Assembly (NCBI GenBank): GCA_927910985.1
Contig: CAKMOP010000103.1
Location: 1 to 6,300 of the forward strand
Direction of reading: 5' to 3'
Origin: an uncultured Porphyromonas sp.
Lineage (GTDB): Bacteria > Bacteroidota > Bacteroidia > Bacteroidales > Porphyromonadaceae
DNA: 6,300 nucleotides
The notes below the pieces were generated by a model. That model was not told the origin of the DNA. It ran no database searches and saw only the letters and a list, made by a program, of their open reading frames with translations. The translations under genes were made by a program, and so were the position numbers. Shown here piece after piece: positions 1 to 6,300 of this stretch. Within the stretch, counting starts at the first letter, position 1. Every line of letters starts with the position of its first letter.

Positions 1-788
1 TTGATCAATTCAAAGGGAATCAGCAGGAGATCATCGAGAGTATCCTGGCTGGTCAAGACACCTTTGTCCTGATGCCTACAGGTGGAGGGAAGAGCTTGTG
101 CTATCAGCTGCCAGCTCTATTGATGCCAGGGACAGCTGTCATCATCTCTCCACTCATCGCCTTGATGAAGAATCAAGTTGATGCGGTACGAGGCTTCTGT
201 GCCGAGGATACGGTTGCTCACTTCCTCAACTCCTCCCTCTCACGATCTCGACTGGAAGAGGTCAAGTCCGATGTGCGTCAAGGATGGACAAAGCTGCTCT
301 ACGTAGCACCCGAATCTCTGCATAAGAAGGAGAACATCAAGCTCCTGCAGGAGATACCGATTTCCTTCTACGCTGTTGACGAAGCGCACTGCATCTCGGA
401 GTGGGGACATGACTTCCGTCCCGAGTATCGTCGCATACGATCCATCGTCACTGAGATAGCAGACCGCCCCATTATGGCGCTTACAGCTACCGCCACTCCC
501 AAGGTGCAGCACGACATAATGAAGAACCTCGGGATGGAGTCTGCCACGATCTTCCAGAGCTCGTTTAATCGCCCCAACCTACTGTACCGTATCCAGCAGA
601 AGACGGCTGAGACGGAGCGAGATATCGTACGCTTCATCTTAGCCAATCCCAAGAAAAGTGGGATAGTCTACTGTATGCGACGTACTCAGGTAATGAACCT
701 CACAGAGGTGCTTCAGGCCAATGGGATCAAAGCGCTCCCCTATCACGCAGGGTTAGATGCTAAGGAGCGTGCAGAGAACCAAGATGCC

Positions 789-793
789 TTCAC
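789..793 (+). other. recQ: Frameshift site 1 in recQ: one base missing
   Basis: Upstream of this point the protein reads ENQDAF in the frame of position 3; downstream the family sequence [19 protein letters not shown] continues in the frame of 836. Compared with Bacteroides RecQ as I remember it (ENQDDF followed by LMEKIEVIVAT), the spacing is conserved if exactly one base is restored, for example TTCCACG instead of TTCACG. No slippery heptamer of the X XXY YYZ type is seen, so programmed -1 frameshifting is unlikely. Loss of one C from a CC pair, in the cell or as a sequencing undercall, is the simplest explanation. Confidence -1.
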
Positions 794-1605
794 GAAGAGC
801 GTGCAGAAGTCATCGTCGCAACGATTGCCTTCGGTATGGGGATTGACAAGCCGGATGTCCGCTATGTCATTCACTACGATATGCCCAAGAGTCTTGAAGG
901 GTACTACCAAGAGACGGGGCGTGCTGGACGTGATGGCGGAGAAGGGGTATGTATTGCCTACTATGACCCCGAAGACTTGGAGAAGCTCGAGCGCTTCACC
1001 AAGGGGAAATCCGTAGCGGATCAAGAAATAGCTCGTGTCCTCCTGCGTGAGACGGCAGACTATGCGGAGACGAATATCTGTCGTCGTTCCTTCCTTCTCA
1101 ACTACTTCGGCGAACGCTATGAGGCTGAGAACTGCGGTAACTGTGATAACTGTTTACTACTTAAAACCAAAGTGGAAGCTAAAGATTTGCTTGTAAACCT
1201 GCTTGAGGTCGTCAGCAGCCTCAAGGAGAAGTTCGATGCTGACTACGTCATCGCTATCCTTCGAGGAGAGTCCAATTCGGATATTGAGTCCTTCCATCAC
1301 GAAGAACTTGAGCTCTTTGGATCTGGTCAAGACCACGAAGAGTCGACTTGGACGACAGTCATACGTCAAGCCCTCATCGCTGGTTATCTGAAGAAGGATG
1401 TAGAGAACTATGGTCTCCTGAAGCTCACTCCTGCGGGAAAAAAGTTCATCAAGAAGCCTACCAGCTTCAAGATCGTCGATACCGATGAGGAGGGAGAAGA
1501 TCTTCCATCAGCAGGAAATAGCGGTGGCTCGGGAGAGTCGACAGATCCTGTTCTCTTCGCCATAATGAAGGATCTTCGTAAGAAGATGGGGCAGCAGAAC
1601 AATGT

Positions 1606-1613
1606 CCCCCCCC
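1606..1613 (+). repeat. recQ: C8 homopolymer at frameshift site 2 in recQ
   Basis: A run of eight C joins the frame of 836 (QQNNVPP) to the frame of 1602 ([13 protein letters not shown], the start of the HRDC domain). Seven C would give a continuous [15 protein letters not shown]. The extra C makes the upstream frame end at 1678 and cuts off the HRDC domain and C-terminal extension. Such a run is prone to replication slippage and to base-count errors in some sequencing chemistries; +1 ribosomal slippage on consecutive proline codons is a less likely third option. Confidence -1.
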
Positions 1614-2167
1614 TATGTCATCTTCCAAGACACCTCGCTCGAAGCTATGGCTACGCTCTACCCCATCACGATGGATGAGCTACAGAATATCCCGGGTGTA
1701 GGAGCAGGGAAGGCTGCTCGCTATGGACAGAAGTTCCTCGATGTCATCCGTCGTCACGTAGAAGAGAATGACATCGAGCGTCCTGCTGACATACGTGTAC
1801 GCACGCGCCCCGACAAGTCCAAGCTCAAGATCAATATCATTCAGCAGATTGACCGCAAGGTAGCCTTGGATGATATCGCCATAAGCCTGGGTCTTGACTT
1901 TGATATCCTCATCAGCGAGGTCGAAGCCATTGTTTACTCAGGGACACGACTTAATATCAATTACTTCATTGAAGAGGTCATTGACGAAGACCGCATCGAA
2001 GATATCTATGAATACTTCAAGGAGTCTACCACCGACGATATCAATGAAGCTCTCTCAGAGCTCGGAAGCGATTACTCAGAAGAAGAGGTGCGCTTGGTGC
2101 GTATCAAGTTCCTCTCAGAGCTCGCTAACTAAGCTCTCCTCTCTCCATAAATAGACCCTTTCCCTCG

Positions 2168-3568
2168 ATGAAAAGAAAGACAACCATAGTGCTACTCAGC
2201 CTGCTTGCTCTGGGCTCTCTAAGTATAGCACAGACGAAGCCAGATGAGCCACAGAAGAAAACCACTGTGGATGAAGTCGTATGGATGGTCGGTGACGAAC
2301 CGATTCTCCTCTCTGATATTGAGTATCAGAAGCTCTTCGCTCGCAGTCAAGGGCTCACACTCGAAGGGGATCTCGACTGTGTCATTCCCGAGCAAATTGC
2401 GGTCCAAAAGCTCTTCCTTAATCAAGCGAAGATCGACAGTGTCCAGGCGAATGAGGTTCAAGTCACGCGTATGGTAGATATGTGGGTACAGAACGTGATC
2501 TCCGAGCTTGGATCCAAGGAAAAGGTCGAAGAATACTTCAACAAGAAGCTCTCTCAGATTCGCGAGGAGCGTACGCTACAAGCTCGCAATGAGGCCATCG
2601 TTGAGATGATGAAGTCAAAGATTTCACAAGGTGTGCAAGTCACGCCCTCAGAGATCAGCACCTTCTACAAGCATCTTCCCAAGGATAGTCTGCCCTTCAT
2701 ACCTAAGGCCGTAGAGCTACAGATCATTGCTTTAGAGCCGCAAGTTCCCCTCTCTGAGCTCGACCGAGTCAAGGGCATCCTACGTGGATACGCTGATGAT
2801 GTAAATTCGGGCAAGCGTGAGTTCTCTACAATTGCTCGCCTCTATTCTGAGGATAAGCGCACGGCTTCCCGTGGTGGGGAGTACGGCTTTGTCGGTCGTG
2901 CATATCTCGATCCAGCCTTTGCAACTGCCGTCTTCAACCTGATGGACAAGACGCGAGTCTCCCCCATCATCAAGACAGACGAAGGCTATCACATCGCACA
3001 GCTCATTGAGAAGCGAGGTGAATTGGTAAACTTCCGCCACATTCTCGTACGTCCTACCATCGAGGAGAGCGCAATCAAGTCCGCCACAGCTCGTATGGAC
3101 TCGATTGCTCAGGTTATCCGTGACGGAAAGCTGACCTTTGATGTAGCGGCTCAGCTCTACTCTGATGATAAGAATACGGTCAACAATGGCGGGCTGATGA
3201 CCAATACATCTCACGAAAGTGAATTCTCAGGATCCCCTAACTTCCGCTACGAAGACCTACCTCAAGACATCGCAAAGATCGCCTACGAGCTGAAGCCAGG
3301 TGAAGTCTCGAAGCCTTTTATTATGCATACGGAGAAAGGACTGGAGGAGGTAGCGATTATTCGTATCAAGGAAATCCATCCTGAGCATATCGCCAATATG
3401 AATAACGACTTCCGTCGCATCAAGGAGATGGCGCTGGAGAAGAAGCGCGCGCGCGTCATCGACGAGTGGATACGTGCTCGTCAGAAGCAGACACACATCG
3501 AGATCAACGAGCGCTATCGCAACTGTCGTTTCCAATATCCAGACTGGATCCACGAGGACAAGAAGTAA
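2168..3568 (+). CDS. SurA-like periplasmic peptidyl-prolyl isomerase/chaperone, two parvulin domains
   Basis: A 466-residue exported protein. Residues 1-21 form a signal peptide (MKRK, then a hydrophobic stretch, then SIA before Q22) without a lipobox cysteine, so a soluble periplasmic protein is expected. Residues about 33-165 resemble the SurA N-terminal chaperone region (VDEVVWMVGDEPILLSDIE). Two parvulin (PpiC/rotamase) domains follow at about 180-283 and 286-403. The first has the GGEYGF and DEGYHIAQL signatures but ELQIIAL where catalytic parvulins have a RHIL-type motif. The second has NFRHILVRP (His291) and NNGGL but ends in KGLEEVAIIRI without the usual G-x-H. By family knowledge, SurA escorts unfolded outer-membrane proteins. 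The start lies 35 bases after the recQ stop with no Shine-Dalgarno sequence, only an A/T-rich ATAAATAGA about 13-21 bases upstream, which is normal for Bacteroidetes. The next gene begins at the base after its stop codon, so the two are surely cotranscribed. SurA-type is favoured over plain PpiC by the N-terminal region and the paired domains. Confidence -1.
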   Translation: MKRKTTIVLLSLLALGSLSIAQTKPDEPQKKTTVDEVVWMVGDEPILLSDIEYQKLFARSQGLTLEGDLDCVIPEQIAVQKLFLNQAKIDSVQANEVQVTRMVDMWVQNVISELGSKEKVEEYFNKKLSQIREERTLQARNEAIVEMMKSKISQGVQVTPSEISTFYKHLPKDSLPFIPKAVELQIIALEPQVPLSELDRVKGILRGYADDVNSGKREFSTIARLYSEDKRTASRGGEYGFVGRAYLDPAFATAVFNLMDKTRVSPIIKTDEGYHIAQLIEKRGELVNFRHILVRPTIEESAIKSATARMDSIAQVIRDGKLTFDVAAQLYSDDKNTVNNGGLMTNTSHESEFSGSPNFRYEDLPQDIAKIAYELKPGEVSKPFIMHTEKGLEEVAIIRIKEIHPEHIANMNNDFRRIKEMALEKKRARVIDEWIRARQKQTHIEINERYRNCRFQYPDWIHEDKK

Positions 3569-5560
3569 ATGCCTCAAGAGAAGAACCAACGTCTCAGTCT
3601 ATGTGTAGCTCTTGCCCTCATTCTGATGGGTGGGAGCTACCTGACTTCTCGTGCCTCCCTCCCCACGGGCTCACTGATGACTCAGTCTCCACGCCCCACA
3701 AAGGCGGGAACAAGAATCATCCTTGACCACGCAGACCTACTAAGCTACGATGCCTCATTGCAGCCTGGAGTACAGCGTCTCAAGGGGGGAGTCATACTAC
3801 GCCACGGCAACGCCACGATGACCTGTGATAGCGCCTATCTCAATGAAGATGCCCAAGTCTTCGAGGCTTTTGGTGATGTCCATATGGTACAGGGAGATAC
3901 CGTGCATATGTACGCTCGCTACCTCTATTATGATGGGGTCTCTAAGCTGGCGCGTCTTCGTCATAATGTGCACTTAGCCAATAAGACAACCGATCTATAT
4001 ACCGACAGCTTGGACTATGACCGCATCGCGGATATTGCCTACTACTTCGAAGGAGGCTCTATTACCGACGCTCAGAATACGCTGACCTCCGACTATGGCC
4101 AGTTCATTCCAGCGACTAATGATGCGGAGTTCCGCTATAACGTCAAGCTCGTCAATGACAAGACGACGATGACAACCGAGCATCTCTTCTACAATACGCA
4201 CACACGTGTCAGTAGCTACGAAGGTCAGACCCTCATCAAGTCAGACTCAGGGCAGATTGTCTCCGAGCGTGGCATCTATGATGTAGGAAGAGATGTCGGG
4301 ATACTCCTGAACCGCTCAGAGGTAAGCTCTGGAGCAAAACGACTCATTGGAGACTCGATTTACTACGACGGGGTAAGCAAGTTCGGTGAAGCCTTTGGTC
4401 GCATGCGGCTATCTGACAGTCTTCAGAAGGCTGTCTTATATGGAGACTACGGCTACTTCGATGACAAGCGTAACTATGCCTTCGCTACCTCACGTGCGCA
4501 TGCCGAAGAGTATTCACAGAAGGACACGCTTTACGTATCAGCCGATACGCTGGAGTTGGTCAGTCGCCCCATACAAGATCGCCGTTACCTCGATAGCCTC
4601 CGCGCCAAGAGTGTAGCAGAGGGCAAGAGTAAGCCTGATTCGATGATGCGCTACCTAAGAGGCTACCGCCACGTGAGGGTCTTCCGTCGTGATGCTCAGG
4701 CAATAGCTGATTCACTCAATTACACGTCTATTGACTCGATACTTTCGCTCTACGGCAAGCCCATTATGTGGAGCGACAAGCGTCAGTTATCGGGAGACAC
4801 CACCCACTTCTATTTCCGCAGCAAGAAGCTCGACTGCGTGGATGTCTTGGGCAAAGCGTTGGCCATAGAGCATATTGATAGCGTTGACTTCTATAATCAG
4901 ATGAGCGGCGATAGTCTGCGCGCTTACCTGCAAGACAGCACGGTACGTGAGATCCTCGTCAGAGGCAATGTGGAGTCCATCTACTACATGCAGGAGGAGG
5001 ACACTAAGGAGTACAATGGTCTCAATCGCATGAAGAGCTCCACGATGCACGTACTACTGGACTCGGGTAAAGTCAAGAAGTCTTTTTGGCGTGGTCCAGT
5101 CGAAGGGAAGGCCTATCCCTTAGAAATGGCATCGACACCTGAAGTCAATCGCTTGTCCCTCTTCCAGTGGGCGGCAGACCGCCGTCCTATGCGCAAAGAA
5201 GACATCACTACTGTGGGGGATTCCCTTCCTCCCAGCGAACAGAAGCCTCTTCCTCTATCCGATCTCAAGCGCTTCAGTGGGGCAAAGGCAGCCTTGGCAG
5301 CCTATGACCCTTTCGACCGCAAGGAGCGAGAGGATTCGCTGCGTACAGATTCCCTGCTGACTCACTATCGTGCACTCCGTCCCGAGGAGTATCGCCGAAT
5401 GTATCAGAGTATCCTTCGTCCGATCAGCGACGCTGGGCCTGATGCCGCATCACAACAGTATTTAGACTACACATGGGTATACAGACCTTTTTCAAGCAAA
5501 GAAGACCAAGACAGTTTGAGCATAAACTCATCTACTGGGATCCCCGCAAGGAAGAATTAG
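3569..5560 (+). CDS. OstA/LptA-like periplasmic protein, probable lipopolysaccharide transport
   Basis: A 663-residue exported protein. Residues 9-22 (LSLCVALALILMGG) form a hydrophobic signal or anchor; cleavage after SRA (residue 29) is possible. From about residue 48 to 330 comes the OstA-like beta-rich region: AGTRIILDHADLLSY, then repeated strands with recurring D-S-x-x-Y, FGDVHMVQGDTV and two copies of YYDGVSK (residues 120-126 and 265-271), as expected for a stacked beta-jellyroll like LptA. A second similar stretch runs to about residue 545 (FYNQMSGDSLRAYL, RGNVESIYY, FFQWA-like LFQWAADRRP), which I recognise from Bacteroidetes OstA-like proteins. Residues 545-663 are charged and low in recognisable motifs. 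E. coli LptA is only about 185 residues, so this is a much larger Bacteroidetes version; its bridging role in lipopolysaccharide export is inferred from the family. The start ATG abuts the previous stop (TAAATG). The last 28 or so residues are encoded inside the start of the next gene and look like read-through sequence. A later start at Met20 would spoil the signal peptide. Confidence -1.
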   Translation: MPQEKNQRLSLCVALALILMGGSYLTSRASLPTGSLMTQSPRPTKAGTRIILDHADLLSYDASLQPGVQRLKGGVILRHGNATMTCDSAYLNEDAQVFEAFGDVHMVQGDTVHMYARYLYYDGVSKLARLRHNVHLANKTTDLYTDSLDYDRIADIAYYFEGGSITDAQNTLTSDYGQFIPATNDAEFRYNVKLVNDKTTMTTEHLFYNTHTRVSSYEGQTLIKSDSGQIVSERGIYDVGRDVGILLNRSEVSSGAKRLIGDSIYYDGVSKFGEAFGRMRLSDSLQKAVLYGDYGYFDDKRNYAFATSRAHAEEYSQKDTLYVSADTLELVSRPIQDRRYLDSLRAKSVAEGKSKPDSMMRYLRGYRHVRVFRRDAQAIADSLNYTSIDSILSLYGKPIMWSDKRQLSGDTTHFYFRSKKLDCVDVLGKALAIEHIDSVDFYNQMSGDSLRAYLQDSTVREILVRGNVESIYYMQEEDTKEYNGLNRMKSSTMHVLLDSGKVKKSFWRGPVEGKAYPLEMASTPEVNRLSLFQWAADRRPMRKEDITTVGDSLPPSEQKPLPLSDLKRFSGAKAALAAYDPFDRKEREDSLRTDSLLTHYRALRPEEYRRMYQSILRPISDAGPDAASQQYLDYTWVYRPFSSKEDQDSLSINSSTGIPARKN

Positions 5561-5847
5561 AGAAGCGCGTTGAGCGTATTCGACAGGAAATGATTGCAGC
5601 GGGGGAGCTTGATCCGCAGGTACCCACTTCGGAGGTACCCACAGATGGAGGTCAGACAGCCCCCCCTTCGCCCTCTACCTACGATAGTAGTGAGCAGATT
5701 CGTGGAGCATTCATTCATTCAGCGCGCCACCTAAGTCGGCAGCATAAGCGAGGAATCACCTCCTCCGATCGTGACCAGCGTATCATCAAGCTGATGCTTG
5801 CCTTGATGGTTCTTGGGCTATTCTTCTGGTACTTCTTCCTGCGATGA
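5473..5847 (+). CDS. Small tail-anchored membrane protein of unknown function between ostA-like gene and mutL
   Basis: A 124-residue protein whose function I do not recognise. The N-terminus is strongly basic (MGIQTFFKQRRPRQFEHK), followed by LIYWDPRKEELEKRVERIRQ, which looks helical and charged. Residues about 46-70 are rich in Pro, Thr and Ser (a likely flexible linker, with VPTSE/VPTDG nearly repeated), then a basic segment (SARHLSRQHKRG) and a single hydrophobic helix at the very C-terminus (residues about 106-123, LMLALMVLGLFFWYFFLR). That arrangement suggests a tail-anchored inner-membrane protein with its basic part in the cytoplasm. From memory, short proteins with an R-P-R-Q-F...Y-x-P-R/K motif occur next to mutL in other Bacteroidetes, which supports the gene and its early start; I could not check this. 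The start overlaps the preceding gene by 88 bases, and the TGA stop overlaps the mutL ATG (ATGA), a sign of translational coupling. Confidence -1.
   Translation: MGIQTFFKQRRPRQFEHKLIYWDPRKEELEKRVERIRQEMIAAGELDPQVPTSEVPTDGGQTAPPSPSTYDSSEQIRGAFIHSARHLSRQHKRGITSSDRDQRIIKLMLALMVLGLFFWYFFLR
5618..5642 (+). repeat. Imperfect 15-base direct duplication inside the small membrane protein gene
   Basis: The ten bases AGGTACCCAC occur at 5618-5627 and again at 5633-5642, a period of exactly five codons, encoding VPTSE then VPTDG. It sits in the Pro/Ser/Thr-rich linker, where short in-frame duplications are tolerated. It is probably a neutral length change rather than a functional site. Confidence -1.
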
Positions 5848-6300
5848 GTGATATCATCCGTCTACTCCCTGAGTCCCTTGCCAACCAGATCGCGGCTGGT
5901 GAGGTCGTACCTGCTCCGGCCTATTTGGTCAAAGAATTGGTCGAGAACTCCATTGATGCAGGGGCTACTCAAATACAGATCGAAGTCATCGGCGCAGGGC
6001 GACAGTCCATTGCAGTCACGGATAATGGAAAGGGAATGTCCCCCACAGATGCACGTATGGCCTTCGAGCGTCACGCCACCTCCAAGCTCCAAACGATCGA
6101 AGACCTGCAGCGACTCTCTACTATGGGCTTCCGTGGGGAGGCTCTTGCCGCCATCGCAGCGGTGTGTCAGGTCGAGCTACGTACACGCACCGCAGAGCAT
6201 GACGTGGGCACTGAGCTCATCATCGAAGGTACGAAGGTGCGCTCGCAGAGACCCGTGGCTTGCTCCCAAGGGACAAGTCTCAAAGCGATGAACATCTTCT
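5844..6300 (+). CDS. mutL: DNA mismatch repair protein MutL, N-terminal ATPase part, cut by the window end
   Basis: MutL couples mismatch recognition by MutS to downstream repair steps. The 152 visible residues cover the GHKL ATPase domain: LANQIAAGEVV (residues 12-22), KELVENSIDAGA with catalytic Glu31 and Mg-binding Asn35, DNGKGM with Asp60 (ATP lid side), FERHATSK (74-81) and MGFRGEAL (94-101). These positions are shifted by two from E. coli Glu29, Asn33 and Asp58, as expected for the longer N-terminus. The frame stays open to the window end; the rest of the ATPase domain and the C-terminal dimerisation domain, where many bacterial MutL proteins carry an endonuclease site, lie beyond it. 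The start MSDIIRLLP matches the family, and its ATG overlaps the previous TGA by four bases. One oddity: the usual RPAS after GEV is PAPAY here, just before the catalytic helix. Identification is otherwise secure. Confidence -1.
   Translation, partial: MSDIIRLLPESLANQIAAGEVVPAPAYLVKELVENSIDAGATQIQIEVIGAGRQSIAVTDNGKGMSPTDARMAFERHATSKLQTIEDLQRLSTMGFRGEALAAIAAVCQVELRTRTAEHDVGTELIIEGTKVRSQRPVACSQGTSLKAMNIF

Larger units (their letters stand above)
1..2132 (+). pseudogene. recQ: RecQ ATP-dependent DNA helicase, N-terminus outside the window, two frameshifts
   Basis: RecQ is a 3'-5' DNA helicase acting in recombination and replication-fork repair. The open frame already runs at position 3 (DQFKGN...), so roughly 15-20 N-terminal residues lie upstream. 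Helicase motifs appear in order: Walker A MPTGGGKS (72-95), DEAH (378-389), the TATAT motif (about 483-497), then, in another frame, [15 protein letters not shown] (from about 809) and [10 protein letters not shown] (908-937). Zinc-binding cysteines follow at 1079, 1133, 1142 and 1151 (CGNCDNC), then the winged-helix RQC region, an HRDC domain (about 1617-1770) and an extension of about 100 residues (1815-2129) usual in Bacteroidetes RecQ. The coding frame shifts near 789-793 and again in a C8 run at 1606-1613; read literally, the first product stops at 1016 and the middle piece at 1678. Repairing both gives about 709 residues in the window, close to the family length. No other damage is visible, so this is either sequencing error or very recent inactivation. 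Confidence -1.

Noticed and set aside
2117..2137. Inverted repeat AGAGCT/AGCTCT with a nine-base loop across the recQ stop codon, a possible terminator
   Set aside because: The stem is only six base pairs and no T-rich tract follows; the next gene starts 31 bases later. Too weak to call.
2133..2167. Possible promoter between recQ and the SurA-like gene
   Set aside because: No Bacteroidetes TAnnTTTG and TTTG pair is visible in these 35 bases; only a short A/T-rich patch that more likely helps translation start.
2780..3214. 144-residue open frame on the - strand inside the SurA-like gene
   Set aside because: Antisense to a well-supported gene with recognisable parvulin domains; no recognisable motif. 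The other antisense frames in the window were dismissed for the same reason.
3445..3455. GC dinucleotide run (11 bases) as a possible slippage site
   Set aside because: The SurA-like frame is intact through it (KKRARV) and the run is short; nothing suggests variation.
5660..5666. C7 run in the small membrane protein gene as another frameshift
   Set aside because: The frame is continuous across it and reaches a convincing C-terminal membrane helix and the ATGA junction with mutL, so the count is probably right.
5848..6291. 147-residue open frame on the + strand inside mutL
   Set aside because: It is a shadow of mutL, which is unambiguous in another frame by its ATPase motifs; the shadow has no recognisable features.
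1..6300. Search for a defence system, mobile element, CRISPR array or RNA gene
   Set aside because: No transposase, integrase, toxin-antitoxin pair, spaced repeats or tRNA/rRNA-like stretch is seen; all sequence is accounted for by five closely packed genes.

Overview
The window looks like a chromosomal housekeeping stretch from a member of the Bacteroidales. Porphyromonas or a close relative is my best guess, from the protein sequences, the moderate GC content and the gene order; I could not run a search to confirm it. Supporting signs are a RecQ with the long C-terminal extension typical of Bacteroidetes, no Shine-Dalgarno sequences at the visible starts, and an OstA/LptA-like protein of the Bacteroidetes type. 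All genes are on the + strand and tightly packed, with no non-coding stretch longer than 35 bases.

Layout: (1) positions 1-2132 hold recQ (DNA helicase), missing only its extreme N-terminus at the window edge. Its reading frame is broken twice: a one-base loss near 789-793 and a one-base gain in a run of eight C at 1606-1613. The two changes have opposite sign, so the HRDC and C-terminal regions lie again in the starting frame. (2) 2168-3568 holds a secreted SurA-like protein with two parvulin domains. (3) 3569-5560 holds a large exported OstA/LptA-like protein, starting directly after the previous stop codon (TAAATG). (4) 5473-5847 holds a small tail-anchored membrane protein of unknown function that overlaps the end of gene 3 by 88 bases. 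(5) 5844 to the window end holds the N-terminal ATPase part of mutL, overlapping gene 4 by four bases (ATGA).

Genes 2 to 5 are butt-joined or overlapping and are probably one transcript; recQ may be part of it, being only 35 bases upstream. By inference, the SurA-like and OstA/LptA-like proteins serve outer-membrane assembly (protein folding and lipopolysaccharide transport in the periplasm), while RecQ and MutL serve DNA repair. The small membrane protein between the two groups has no obvious role.

I see no mobile element, CRISPR array, RNA gene, defence system or other clearly new system. The points most worth a second look are the two recQ lesions (sequencing error, slippage or real decay), the small uncharacterised membrane protein, its long overlap with the gene before it, and the split conservation of the two parvulin domains.
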